Part shown: piece after piece, positions 42,494-51,058 of the stretch | How positions within the stretch are numbered: position 1 is the stretch's first letter | How the letters are laid out: every line of letters begins with the position of its first letter | NCBI GenBank assembly: GCA_934699095.1 | Contig: CAKUVI010000002.1 | Coordinates: forward strand, 62,001-126,000 | Length of the DNA stretch: 64,000 bases | From: an uncultured Bacteroidales bacterium | Lineage (GTDB): Bacteria > Bacteroidota > Bacteroidia > Bacteroidales > WCHB1-69 | Direction: 5' to 3' | Notes under the pieces: model-generated | What the model was told of the DNA's origin: nothing | Seen by the model: the letters and a program-made list of their open reading frames with translations, nothing else | Databases searched by the model: none | Translations under genes and position numbers: made by a program

Positions 42494-44401
42494 CTAATCG
42501 TAAAATTTCCACGACACTCCAATCTCCATATTCCGGCCTTGCATCGGGTATCCTGGAGTTGTGATATATCTGAAACTCAACAATCCGGCTATCAGGTTGC
42601 CACCTCTTATGTAGAAAGCAAGGCGCTTGACTTGCAAAGCCAAATGTGCGTTTATGTAAAGGTAATTTCCGGTCACAATGATGTTTTGTGTGAAAAATTG
42701 GTGCATGATCGGATTGTATCCGTCTGAGTAATACTTGGTGTTGTAGAACAGGTCAAGCCCAATCTGGAAATGCAACCTCTTCCTGAAAATCCTCGTGTGG
42801 TATGCGGCACTTAGCTTTCCGGTGAACAGTGGCAGTTTGATAGACGGATTGGTCGAATGTTGCAGTCCGAAAATAGCGTCCAGTGAAAAATCTCTGATCC
42901 TCAAAGGTGCAAATCCTGTCAGTTGAATTATCTGTATCTGGTTTTCGGATTGAACCGGGACAAAGTTGTTGTTCAGATGCACATAATTGCCGATATTGTA
43001 GAATGAAAAACCTATTTTATAGTCAAAAATCGACCAATAAGCGTCTGCGTGAAAACTGTTCTCCTTCTTGAGCTCGTTTTCCCATAAATTGTTGTTTCCA
43101 GTGTAGAAGCTGTAGATGTAATCGGGCGAGAATCTGTCGAACGAGACCTCAAAGTTGATGAAATGACGTTGCTTGTTGTTGATTGTGAATCTCGCACCGG
43201 CCGTTGCCGTGGCATCGTTGCGGTTGTAGCCGAAAAAGTCGTATGCGATGTCGCCGTATAGTTCCCACACCTTGAACAGACGTATTGATGTGCGGCCAAA
43301 AGCTGTAAGAGAATTGCCTATGTATTTGGGGCTCACCGCATTAGTGTATTCGTGACGCACACCTCCGGCAAACCTGAAATAGTAGCTGTGGGTGCTTTTT
43401 GTGTCAATAGGGGTGTAGTTCGACCATTGAATCGTGTTTGATATCTTGTAGTATTGCACCGAGTCGTTTGTGGAGTCTGTGCTGATGTAATATTTGTTGA
43501 CGTAGAAAAGGTTGTTCAATTCGTAGTCTGAAAAGCCAATGTCGTAGTTGTCGAAGTTGAAAGAATGTGAGATGGTGCCTAAGTATTTCCCGTTTTTGTT
43601 CTTGAAATTCACATAGTTCATCAGCTGGCCCGAGTGTGTGTTTATGATTGAAGATCCATTGCTGAACATCACAGGGAAGTTGCTCAGAATATTCTCTATC
43701 TTTTGTCCCTTTGGACTGCGGTCGGTAAAGCTGACGCTGTTCTCAAGGCCGCCATTCTCTTTCAATTTGTTGTGATTGAAGATATAACCCAATATGAAAC
43801 CGTAGTTCTTTTTCGGAGTCTCGTATCTGACCACAGCGTCAAGGTTGAATCTGTTTACATTTTGGTTTATGAAGTACCCCGGATTTTGCGAGCCGTCCAT
43901 GTTGAGTGAAAAGTTGAGATTGCGAATCCTCTGTGCGTGAGTTGCTTTGAACGAGATTTCCTCAACAAGCCCGTAATAGATTCGTATGTCGGTGAATGAA
44001 GTCTTGAGGTCGTACAGTTTGATATCGTCGAAAGTCCTGAAATAGAGAGGGTAGGGCAGGTGAATCATCGAGAAGCCATCCTTGCGATTGGTGGTGAAAA
44101 TCAGTGGCTTGTGTGCTTGTCCGTTAATGCCGATAGACTGGTATAGATTAGTGTTCGCCCATAAAGGATCGTATTCTATAGTGTGGAAAAGGGCGGTGTC
44201 TATGTTCTTGTAAACAATTGGATTGAAGTTGACAGTGGGAAAATTGCCTGTCATTGTGGGCAGGTAGTCTGGCGAATATACCATTTCGGTGTCAACGGCG
44301 CTTTCCAATTCGTCATTGTTCTGCGAAAATGCGAACTTTGGGAATATAGCCGAGGCAACGATTGCCAAAATGATGATTATATGTGCAAGTGTTCGATTCA
44401 T
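42494..44401 (-). CDS. Putative outer-membrane porin (porin_10 type)
   Basis: 635 residues from the ATG at 44401; signal peptide ending FAFSQ (about residue 27). The mature part is almost entirely alternating beta strands (YFRFAGGVRHEYTN, YGDIAYDFFGYNRND, GARFTINNKQRHFINFEVSFDRF) and ends GVSWKFYD, as in the large putative porins of Bacteroidota. Substrates are unknown. The frame is open upstream to 44506, but that would overlap speB and lack the signal peptide at the terminus. It is the last gene of a seven-gene minus-strand run beginning at kdsB, 10 bases after speB. Confidence 0.82.
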   Translation of the reverse strand: MNRTLAHIIIILAIVASAIFPKFAFSQNNDELESAVDTEMVYSPDYLPTMTGNFPTVNFNPIVYKNIDTALFHTIEYDPLWANTNLYQSIGINGQAHKPLIFTTNRKDGFSMIHLPYPLYFRTFDDIKLYDLKTSFTDIRIYYGLVEEISFKATHAQRIRNLNFSLNMDGSQNPGYFINQNVNRFNLDAVVRYETPKKNYGFILGYIFNHNKLKENGGLENSVSFTDRSPKGQKIENILSNFPVMFSNGSSIINTHSGQLMNYVNFKNKNGKYLGTISHSFNFDNYDIGFSDYELNNLFYVNKYYISTDSTNDSVQYYKISNTIQWSNYTPIDTKSTHSYYFRFAGGVRHEYTNAVSPKYIGNSLTAFGRTSIRLFKVWELYGDIAYDFFGYNRNDATATAGARFTINNKQRHFINFEVSFDRFSPDYIYSFYTGNNNLWENELKKENSFHADAYWSIFDYKIGFSFYNIGNYVHLNNNFVPVQSENQIQIIQLTGFAPLRIRDFSLDAIFGLQHSTNPSIKLPLFTGKLSAAYHTRIFRKRLHFQIGLDLFYNTKYYSDGYNPIMHQFFTQNIIVTGNYLYINAHLALQVKRLAFYIRGGNLIAGLLSFRYITTPGYPMQGRNMEIGVSWKFYD

Positions 44402-44411
44402 TTTTCGTTGT

Positions 44412-45275
44412 TTAGCAGTGCAAGTCCCACAGCGTAAGCATCTTGTATAAGAGTGTTGCAGCGAACACGTCCGATACTTTGCTGTCAGTCTGAGGACATA
44501 GTTCAACGATGTCGAAAGCCACTATATTGCGTTTCTTGAATATTTGTTCCAGAAAACGAAGTGTAGGATACCATTGGAGGCCGCCCGGAAGCGGTGTGCC
44601 GGTGTCGGGCAGTATCGACGGGTCGAATCCGTCAAGGTCTATGGTTATGTAAACATTGTCGGAGAGACGTTCCAGTGCTTTCTCCATCCATGATTCGCTG
44701 TTGTATATCTCATGGGCGTAGAAAATGTTTTCTGGGACAACGTTTGTCAGTTCTTCAGAGCAGACGTTGCGGATTCCGACTTGAACTACATTGGCCACAT
44801 CTTGAGCGCGGCGCATCACACAGGCATGGTTGTATATGGAACCGTGGTAGCTGTCGCGCAGGTCGGCGTGTGCATCTATCTGTAACACGGAAAGACTGCT
44901 GTTCTGCTCGGCCATGGCCCTGATTGCTCCGACAGACACAGAGTGTTCTCCGCCTGTGACTATAACCTTCTTGCCTTGCTTTGAAAAATATCTTACTCTC
45001 TGATATACAGAATCCACCATGCTCTCAGGTGTGGTGAAGTCGTATTCGTGATGGTCTGTGTATATTCCGGATTTCCAAGCCTCATGTCTGTATTGTATGT
45101 CAAACAGCTCTAAACTGTCGGAGGCGTCCAATATGGCTTGCGGCCCTTTATCTGCCCCCTTGACAAAGGTGCTCGTCCCATCATAGGGCACACCAAGAAT
45201 CACATATTTGGCATTGTCTAATTCATACATTGCCTCATCGTCCATGTCCAAAAAATTGGTCATTCTCTTTATCAT
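44412..45275 (-). CDS. speB: Agmatinase (arginase/ureohydrolase family)
   Basis: 287 residues from the ATG at 45275; ATG 45263 is possible. The manganese-binding motifs of the family are intact: GGEHSVSVG, QIDAHADLRD and TIDLDGFDPS. GVPYDGTSTFVKGADKGPQAI is the usual N-terminal block. It splits agmatine into putrescine and urea, using the product of the arginine decarboxylase encoded at 38922-40340. It lies between holB-like and the porin, 19 bases after the former. The longer frame to 45458 would run into holB and is rejected. Confidence 0.93.
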   Translation of the reverse strand: MIKRMTNFLDMDDEAMYELDNAKYVILGVPYDGTSTFVKGADKGPQAILDASDSLELFDIQYRHEAWKSGIYTDHHEYDFTTPESMVDSVYQRVRYFSKQGKKVIVTGGEHSVSVGAIRAMAEQNSSLSVLQIDAHADLRDSYHGSIYNHACVMRRAQDVANVVQVGIRNVCSEELTNVVPENIFYAHEIYNSESWMEKALERLSDNVYITIDLDGFDPSILPDTGTPLPGGLQWYPTLRFLEQIFKKRNIVAFDIVELCPQTDSKVSDVFAATLLYKMLTLWDLHC

Positions 45276-45294
45276 AAAGCTATTTTTCTGATGT

Positions 45295-46452
45295 TTAAAC
45301 TGCGGCTTTTGCCAATTGAAAATACAGATCTGTGAATATAATGGATGAATTCCCGTTTCTTGTGATATGATAGTAGGCTTTGTTGCAGAGCTCGTACATT
45401 GCTGAGACCTGTTTGAGTTGGAATTTTCCGGAAAATTTGTCCAAAATCGCCTTTTCATCGCGGGTAACCTTCACTACAGGCAGATTTTGGGTGTTCATCA
45501 TTAGAATGTCCCTGAGCATTCGCAGAGAAATGTTCAGAAATTGTTTTTGATACTCCCTGCCTTGCGAGGCTATCTCGTTGAGTGTTTCCTGCGTCCCCGG
45601 GAAATCCACCACTTGCAGGGGCTGTCTTGTGGCGAAGGCATATACACTCTCAAAGATTTTGTCGAACTGTTCGAGAAAAACTGTCTCATCTTCGTTCTCT
45701 TCAGCTATTTGCAGGGCTTTCAGGTAGTTTCCGTCAGCAGTGATGGCTATATCAGAGGCCTCTTCAGGAGTCAGGTTGGAATATTTTTTCAGAAGATTTT
45801 CAGATATGATTTCATCGCTCAGCCTCGGTATTTTTATCAGTTGGGTTCGTGACAATATCGTGTTGAGGATTTTGTCGGGTTCCTCAGAAATGAGGATGAA
45901 GATTGATTTTTCCTCAGGTTCTTCGAGTGTTTTGAGAAGTTTTGGAGCTGCATCACGATAAAGTTTGTCGGCGCACCACAAGACATACACTTTGTACCCG
46001 TTTTGGTAAGAGCGAGTGCTGTTGTGCTGAAGAATGTTGGAGCAATCCCTGATGTTGATACTTGGCTGTTTGTTTTCCCCTTTCAATTCATTCAACCAAC
46101 CGTTTATGCTGACGTGATAGTCGTTTTTGAGCAGAAATTGGCGAAATCTCGGCATGAATTTGGATGATTCAGGGTCTTTTTTTACATCTTCGGTGATGCA
46201 GTTGGGGAAGTACAGATGCAAGTCTGGATGTGCAAGGTTTGAAAATTGCTTGCACGAGGGGCACTCTCCGCAAGAATCCTCCTCAGTTGGGTGCTCGCAG
46301 CACAGGAACTGTCCGAGCGCGATGGCCAATGCGATGGAATGGCTGCCTGGCTGCGCAAGGAACAACTGTGCATGGGCCACTCTTCCGGTCGTGACTAACT
46401 CTATCAACTTGTGCTTTAGGGAACTGTCAACTAAAACGTCCTTGAATTGCAT
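45295..46452 (-). CDS. holB: DNA polymerase III subunit delta' (HolB-like)
   Basis: 385 residues from the ATG at 46452, preceded by a strong AAGGAGG Shine-Dalgarno sequence, unusual for this phylum. The zinc cluster (CCEHP to CGECPSCKQF), the AHPDLHLYFP block, KVYVLWCADKLYRDAAPKLLKTLEEP and the arginine-finger region LSRTQLIKIP identify delta'. The P-loop is degenerate (QPGSHSIALA, no GKT), consistent with delta' not hydrolysing ATP; the SRC motif reads SRT. It is part of the clamp loader. holB sits 13 bases after the LOG-family gene. Confidence 0.87.
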   Translation of the reverse strand: MQFKDVLVDSSLKHKLIELVTTGRVAHAQLFLAQPGSHSIALAIALGQFLCCEHPTEEDSCGECPSCKQFSNLAHPDLHLYFPNCITEDVKKDPESSKFMPRFRQFLLKNDYHVSINGWLNELKGENKQPSINIRDCSNILQHNSTRSYQNGYKVYVLWCADKLYRDAAPKLLKTLEEPEEKSIFILISEEPDKILNTILSRTQLIKIPRLSDEIISENLLKKYSNLTPEEASDIAITADGNYLKALQIAEENEDETVFLEQFDKIFESVYAFATRQPLQVVDFPGTQETLNEIASQGREYQKQFLNISLRMLRDILMMNTQNLPVVKVTRDEKAILDKFSGKFQLKQVSAMYELCNKAYYHITRNGNSSIIFTDLYFQLAKAAV

Positions 46453-46465
46453 GATTCTAACCTCC

Positions 46466-47053
46466 TTATTGTTTGATTTTTTCCAACCAGCTGTGATCGT
46501 TTGTGTTCGTGTAATTGTCGAGCTTATCGAACAACTCATCCAAGTTTGAGGCACTGATGATCAGACTGTGGTGAAACGGTCTGAGGAAGCCTTCTTCCAG
46601 GAATTTGTCCAACTGCTTGAGCAACAAGTCATAAAAACCCATGTGGTTGTAAATTGCTATCGGCTTTGAGTGCATTCCCAACTGGGCATCGGTGACCATC
46701 TCGAAAAGCTCGTCCATCGTGCCGTAGCCGCCAGGAAAGACCACAAAGGCATCAGAACGTTCCTCTATCAGTTGTTTACGCTCACTCATTGTTTTCACAA
46801 GAATCATCTCTGTGATGTTTTCGGCCAGGACAGTACCTTTCGCGAAAAAATCCGGCGCCACGCCGATTACTTTTCCTCCGTTCTCCAGTGCCGAATCTGC
46901 TGCGGCACCCATTAAGCCTATACTTCCGCCGCCGTAATAGAGGGTGACTCCTTTCTCTGCACATCTCTTCCCGAACGCCGCCGCCTCCCTCGCATAGGCT
47001 GGATTCCTGCCAACTGATGATCCACAATATAATGCTATGGTCTGATATTTCAT
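46466..47053 (-). CDS. LOG family protein (TIGR00730, cytokinin-riboside phosphoribohydrolase-like)
   Basis: 195 residues. The Rossmann N-terminus IALYCGSSVGRNP, the GGGSIGLMGAAADSA loop and the signature PGGYGTMDELFE mark the LOG family, which releases bases from nucleoside monophosphates. The physiological substrate in bacteria is usually unproven. Its start overlaps the pssA stop by four bases (ATGA). Confidence 0.9.
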   Translation of the reverse strand: MKYQTIALYCGSSVGRNPAYAREAAAFGKRCAEKGVTLYYGGGSIGLMGAAADSALENGGKVIGVAPDFFAKGTVLAENITEMILVKTMSERKQLIEERSDAFVVFPGGYGTMDELFEMVTDAQLGMHSKPIAIYNHMGFYDLLLKQLDKFLEEGFLRPFHHSLIISASNLDELFDKLDNYTNTNDHSWLEKIKQ

Positions 47054-47778
47054 ATTATCTCTAACTTTGTCAATGTGTGATAAAAAATCGATACTAAAAG
47101 ATACCCGAATATGATGAGTGGGAATGACCCTAACCTGAACATGAAAAACAGTATCAGACCGACTGCAAGAATTATGTATCTGGCTATATTCATCGGTGTG
47201 AGCTTGAAGTTCTTGAACTTCAATGAGATCATGTTGATAGGACTTATTAACAGAAAGGCGAAAATGATGGTGAATGTCAGCACCACGCCGAAGTTATGCA
47301 GTATGGACACGTACTCGGATGCTGCTGGGATGAATCCGAGGAAAAGGGCGTTGGCCGGTGTCGGCATCCCGATGAATTTCTCGCTCTGACGACTGTCTAT
47401 GTTGAAATTTGCAAGACGCACAGCCGAAAGTGCCGGCACTATGAACACCAAATACGGCAGATAGCTCACGAATTTTGTCTGGGACGCCATCGGCATCTGC
47501 GTGTAACAGATGTTGAGCCATTCATACACTATCATTGTGGGAGCAACTCCAAACGAGACAATGTCAGACAACGAGTCCAACTCCTTTCCGATTGCCGATG
47601 TCACTTTCAGGATGCGGGCGCTTAAGCCGTCGCAGAAGTCGAATATCGCAGCCATGACTATCCAAATCGCCGCAAATGTGAGATTCCCGTTCAATGACGA
47701 CATGATTGAGAAACATCCACATACTAAGTTCAAGCATGTGATTGTGTTTGGAATGTGTGCCTTTATGTTGATTTTCAT
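47050..47778 (-). CDS. pssA: CDP-diacylglycerol-serine O-phosphatidyltransferase
   Basis: 242 residues with about six to seven membrane segments. The CDP-alcohol phosphatidyltransferase signature is complete: DGLSAR, eight residues, G, three residues, D (LDSLSD). IPNTITCLNLVCGC is the usual N-terminus. It makes phosphatidylserine from CDP-diacylglycerol (CdsA product) and serine, leading to phosphatidylethanolamine. It starts 10 bases after the SPOR gene and overlaps the LOG-family gene. Confidence 0.93.
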   Translation of the reverse strand: MKINIKAHIPNTITCLNLVCGCFSIMSSLNGNLTFAAIWIVMAAIFDFCDGLSARILKVTSAIGKELDSLSDIVSFGVAPTMIVYEWLNICYTQMPMASQTKFVSYLPYLVFIVPALSAVRLANFNIDSRQSEKFIGMPTPANALFLGFIPAASEYVSILHNFGVVLTFTIIFAFLLISPINMISLKFKNFKLTPMNIARYIILAVGLILFFMFRLGSFPLIIFGYLLVSIFYHTLTKLEII

Positions 47779-47788
47779 CTTTCCAGTG

Positions 47789-49273
47789 CTATTTTAATAC
47801 CCAATATTGCTGATTAACACCTTTTGCAAATGCCTCGGCCTCTTCCTCAGTGTTGAAAATACCTATGCATACGCGCAGGTTCTTGACACCATCCTGCAAT
47901 AGGATTTTCGGAGAATACTGGTCCAAACCCTTGTGGCGTATGTGAGTCTCGACGTCCTTTTCATTATAGAAACTGCCCGCAATGGCATAGTAGTGGCCAC
48001 TCTCAAAGTTGATGTACTCATACTTGCCATCGGCGGTCTGCTTGACTGCCACAGGAACATATTTTTCTGGTTCGGAAGGTTGTTCCTCAGCAACTTCATC
48101 GTTGTTTTGCGCTTCGTTGTAATCAGCATCGGAGTCAGCCGACTGCTGCTCAGGTTGATCTGTCACTTGCTGCTCGGTGGGCTGGTCTTTTTTGAACAAT
48201 GAGTTGTATTTTTCTACGATTTTGTCTTTGATGATAAAACCGAAGGTGGCGAGTACGGCAAGCAGCAGCAAACAGATCCATAACCAGGCCAATCTGTGCT
48301 TCTTTTTCTTTTTATCGTCGTCATCGTCGTCGTCATCATCGTCGTCGTCATCATCGTCATCATCATCGTCGTCATCATCATCGTCATCATCATCGTCGTC
48401 ATTATCATCGACTTTTTCCATATCCTCAGCTTCAGTATTTTCTAACAATGCCGACGCTGCAACAGGCTCCTCGGCAACAGGTTCCTCGGCAACAGGTTCC
48501 TCGGCAACAGGTTCCTCGGCAATAGGTTCCTCAGCAACAGGATCCTCAGCAACAGGTTCCTCGGCAACAGGTTCCTCAGCAGTGGGCTCTTCTGTGGCTG
48601 GTTCTACAGCAGGTACTTCTTGGTCAACGTTTAGGCTCTCGGCGACAGTTTCAGGTTCTGTAGGTACAACTGCTGCAGCTACGAGCGGAAGTTCCGACTT
48701 TTGTTTAAGCTCGTCGTCGGGGAGATCATCATCGGGGACGAAGGTTTCCTCAGGTTCTTCCTCAGGTTTGGATTCTTCGGGTTGAGATTTTTCAACGTAT
48801 TGGTTTTCAGTTGTTTGCTTCTCTGATTGGACGATTTCTTCGTCTTCAGAAAGGTCAGTGACGTTAAGGAGTTGTTTGACGTCGATGGGTTCCAAAGTTT
48901 CGAATAGGGTGTTGAGTTGTGGAATCACAGCGCTTTGGAATGTGATGTTTCCTTTTTTGTCGAGCATGAAAGTCCCGAAGTCTTCAAAGCTGACCGATTT
49001 GTTGTTCTGAAGGGCTGTGATAAGCTCGTCTTTCCATTTTATGATTTGTTCATTGGCTTCGGTGAACAGGCATTGGCTCTCGCTGCTTATGGTGTTAGCC
49101 AAGGAGAAGTTGTTTGCTGGATCCTGATTTTGGGTGAATACGATCTCATAGAATGGCGGTGTGATTGTGTCACCGTTGATGGAAGCGTGTTTTAGCTGTG
49201 TGGAGAAGTTCCCGAGGCCGTTGATGTCCACGCTGTTCTCTTTAAGGAGGGTTTTGATGATATAGTTGATCAT
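47789..49273 (-). CDS. HU-like (CCDC81 type)/SPOR membrane protein with 29-Asp tract
   Basis: 494 residues. Residues about 1-130 hold two small domains resembling the bacterial HU-CCDC81 pair (INYIIKTLLKENSVDINGLGNFS, KSVSFEDFGTFMLDKKGNITF). A Pro/Glu/Val repeat region follows, with nine five-residue units of the EEPVA type. Next come an unbroken run of 29 Asp, a KKKKKHR stop-transfer-like cluster, one membrane helix (about 327-347) and, after a Gln/Glu-rich linker, a C-terminal SPOR domain (about 420-494) that would bind denuded peptidoglycan. So the N-terminal part, including the acid tract, is probably cytoplasmic. A division or cell-envelope role is inferred from SPOR. It lies six bases after kdsB. 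Confidence 0.85.
   Translation of the reverse strand: MINYIIKTLLKENSVDINGLGNFSTQLKHASINGDTITPPFYEIVFTQNQDPANNFSLANTISSESQCLFTEANEQIIKWKDELITALQNNKSVSFEDFGTFMLDKKGNITFQSAVIPQLNTLFETLEPIDVKQLLNVTDLSEDEEIVQSEKQTTENQYVEKSQPEESKPEEEPEETFVPDDDLPDDELKQKSELPLVAAAVVPTEPETVAESLNVDQEVPAVEPATEEPTAEEPVAEEPVAEDPVAEEPIAEEPVAEEPVAEEPVAEEPVAASALLENTEAEDMEKVDDNDDDDDDDDDDDDDDDDDDDDDDDDDDDDDKKKKKHRLAWLWICLLLLAVLATFGFIIKDKIVEKYNSLFKKDQPTEQQVTDQPEQQSADSDADYNEAQNNDEVAEEQPSEPEKYVPVAVKQTADGKYEYINFESGHYYAIAGSFYNEKDVETHIRHKGLDQYSPKILLQDGVKNLRVCIGIFNTEEEAEAFAKGVNQQYWVLK
48314..48400 (-). repeat. Codon tract for 29 consecutive Asp
   Basis: 87 bases of mixed GAT and GAC codons in irregular order. It is interrupted once by Asn (AAT) near its N-terminal end, so two further Asp lie outside. 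The mixing of codons argues against very recent triplet slippage. Confidence 0.9.
48459..48593 (-). repeat. 15-base tandem repeats, nine units (EEPVA)
   Basis: Nine consecutive 15-base units; on the plus strand the common form is GCAACAGGTTCCTCG. Several are identical and others differ by one to three bases; the terminal unit is most diverged. They encode the Pro/Glu/Val-rich segment of the SPOR protein. Confidence 0.88.
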
Positions 49274-49279
49274 AGCTGA

Positions 49280-50011
49280 TTATAACAGGTTGTCAATTAC
49301 AAATTTAAGGTCTTCAGGGGTGTCGATTCCGACGCCTGAGTAGTCGCATTCGCCGACTCTGATCTTGAAGCCGTTTTCGAGCCAGCGCAGTTGTTCGAGT
49401 TTTTCTGTGAGTTCCAAGTTCGAGAGTTCGAGTTTTGTGATGGTCTGCAGAGTTTTGAAAGTATAGGCGTAGATGCCGATGTGTTTGAGGTAGTGTGGTG
49501 TCGCGGTGCTGTTTTGGCGTAGGAAAGGTATCGGGGCACGACTGAAGTACATGGCATCGCCGTACTTGTTGGTTACAAGTTTCACTGCGTTCGGGTTGTT
49601 GAGAGTGTCTGTGTCTGAGAAAGGGCAGGCGAGGGTTGCTATTTCCACGCTGTTGTCGTTGAATGCGTCTTTAAGAAGGTTTATCTCTTTGGAAGAGACC
49701 AGAGGTTCGTCGCCTTGGATGTTGATAATGACGTCCTCGTCTTTAGGGTTGAAGAATTGGGCGGCCTCGCAGCATCGGTCGGTGCCAGACTGGTGGAGTG
49801 GGGAGGTCATCACGGCGACACCACCGAAGGACTTCACGCAGTCGGATATTCTCGTGTCATCTGTGGCCACTGCCACTCCAGTGAGACCGGTGGCCATCAC
49901 TCTCTCGTAAACATGCTGTATCAGAGGCTTGCCAGCAAGGTCAACCAAAGGTTTGCCGGGGAACCTTGTTGATGCATATCTTGCGGGAATTATGCCAAAA
50001 ACTTCTCTCAT
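49280..50011 (-). CDS. kdsB: CMP-Kdo synthetase (3-deoxy-manno-octulosonate cytidylyltransferase)
   Basis: 243 residues from the ATG at 50011: GIIPARYASTRFPGKPL is the nucleotide-binding N-terminus; VATDDTRI, SGTDRCCEA, VINIQGDEP and YSGVGIDTPEDL are conserved. It activates Kdo with CTP for lipid A core assembly; kdsA is at 24477-25286. An in-frame TTG at 50047 would add 12 residues and is rejected. It heads the seven-gene minus-strand run ending with the porin. Confidence 0.96.
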   Translation of the reverse strand: MREVFGIIPARYASTRFPGKPLVDLAGKPLIQHVYERVMATGLTGVAVATDDTRISDCVKSFGGVAVMTSPLHQSGTDRCCEAAQFFNPKDEDVIINIQGDEPLVSSKEINLLKDAFNDNSVEIATLACPFSDTDTLNNPNAVKLVTNKYGDAMYFSRAPIPFLRQNSTATPHYLKHIGIYAYTFKTLQTITKLELSNLELTEKLEQLRWLENGFKIRVGECDYSGVGIDTPEDLKFVIDNLL

Positions 50012-50050
50012 TATCTCTTTGTTTGTTCTTAACTTTTTAATATCCAAATG

Positions 50051-50089
50051 TTTACACTTAGTGTTTCGTCAGTCTTTTTAAAGTGTAAA
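50051..50089. promoter_or_regulatory. Inverted repeat upstream of kdsB (possible operator or leader hairpin)
   Basis: Nine-base arms TTTACACTT and AAGTGTAAA, 21 bases apart, 40-78 bases before the kdsB start. Function unknown. Confidence 0.35.
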
Positions 50090-50281
50090 TATACAATTTC
50101 TATTTCAAATCATTGCTGTTTGTTGAAATTTTTCACGGAAGTATAAAAAGAAACGCATTTCGGTAAATTTTGAATATCATATTGTGTTGTCATATTTGAT
50201 TATTCAAAAAGATTTTCTGTCGCACAAAAACGTAGGTTTTTTATATTACAATATACTATTGGTTTTGTGGGGTTGCTGCCA

Positions 50282-50312
50282 AAAAAAAAGGTGCCCCGAC
50301 GGAGCACCTTTT
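50282..50312 (-). terminator. Terminator after aqpZ
   Basis: Stem GGTGC / GCACC extended by A/T pairs (AAAAGGTGC / GCACCTTTT), loop CCCGACGGA; a nine-base A run on the plus strand is the T run for minus-strand transcription. Confidence 0.8.
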
Positions 50313-50335
50313 CAAATAAGTCTGTCTATTTTGAG

Positions 50336-51028
50336 TTATTCTTTCTCACAAGCGAGGCATTTCCAGCAGAGGGCAGCCAATGCACCGCCGCAAAGAGGAG
50401 CGAGGATGAATACCCAAACGTTTGCCAATGCTTCACCGCCGGCGAAGATGGCAGGGCCGAATGAACGGGCAGGGTTAACTGATGTTCCGGTGAGGTTGAT
50501 GCATACCAGGTGGATGAGAATCAAGGTGAGACCTATGGCCAGACCTGCGAGGTTGCCAGCACCGAGTTTGCTGTCGGTGGTGCCGAGAACAACAAGCACG
50601 AAGATGAATGTTGCAATCACTTCAACGAGGAAAGCACCCCATACGCCGCCTGCATTGGCAACACCGTTGGTGCCGAGTCCCATCATTCCGTCAGCAATAC
50701 CCTCTGCTGATGGAGTTACGATGTTTGTGAGAGCCAACAACACAGCTCCGGCGATGATGGCGCCGATGAACTGACCGCACCAATAAGCGCAGGCTTCCTT
50801 CCATGTCATGCGACCTGAAAGTGCTACGCCAAGAGTGATGGCAGGGTTGATGTGGCATCCTGAAATGCCGCCAATAGTGTAGGCCATGGCCACTACGGCA
50901 AGACCAAAAGCAACAGCTGTGCCAACCACTCCGGCTGGTGTTGCACAACCAAGGAACATTGCAGTACCGCAACCAAGCAGTGTGAGAACAAATGTTCCAA
51001 CTAATTCAGCAATAGATTTTTTTAACAT
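50336..51028 (-). CDS. aqpZ: Aquaporin Z (MIP family)
   Basis: 230 residues with six membrane segments and both NPA motifs: HINPAITLG (residues 61-63) and SVNPARSFG (about 186). The Arg after the second NPA and a His-containing helix fit a water-selective channel. It lies 30 bases after a sodium symporter gene on the same strand and ends at a strong terminator, so it is probably the last gene of a pgi-symporter-aqpZ transcript. Confidence 0.95.
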   Translation of the reverse strand: MLKKSIAELVGTFVLTLLGCGTAMFLGCATPAGVVGTAVAFGLAVVAMAYTIGGISGCHINPAITLGVALSGRMTWKEACAYWCGQFIGAIIAGAVLLALTNIVTPSAEGIADGMMGLGTNGVANAGGVWGAFLVEVIATFIFVLVVLGTTDSKLGAGNLAGLAIGLTLILIHLVCINLTGTSVNPARSFGPAIFAGGEALANVWVFILAPLCGGALAALCWKCLACEKE

Positions 51029-51058
51029 AATTTTTGAAATTTTTGTGAATAAAAAAGG

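Larger units (their letters stand above)
50012..50335. other. Intergenic region upstream of kdsB
   Basis: No gene is seen. It contains an inverted repeat TTTACACTT (50051-50059) / AAGTGTAAA (50081-50089) in the kdsB leader or promoter region, AT-rich sequence without a clear -7 box, and the aqpZ terminator at 50282-50312. Confidence 0.6.

Noticed and set aside
44402..44506. N-terminal extension of the porin
   Set aside because: It overlaps speB and would bury the signal peptide, which begins at the ATG at 44401.
45276..45458. N-terminal extension of speB by 61 residues
   Set aside because: It would overlap the 3' end of the holB-like gene; the family N-terminus begins at the ATG at 45275.
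47933..48593. CRISPR-like impression of regular repeats
   Set aside because: The 15-base units are in-frame coding repeats of one protein without spacers; no cas genes are present.
48177..48785. Plus-strand open frame encoding a long Ser run
   Set aside because: It is the antisense shadow of the Asp tract and EEPVA repeats of the SPOR protein; the minus-strand frame has recognisable HU-like and SPOR domains.
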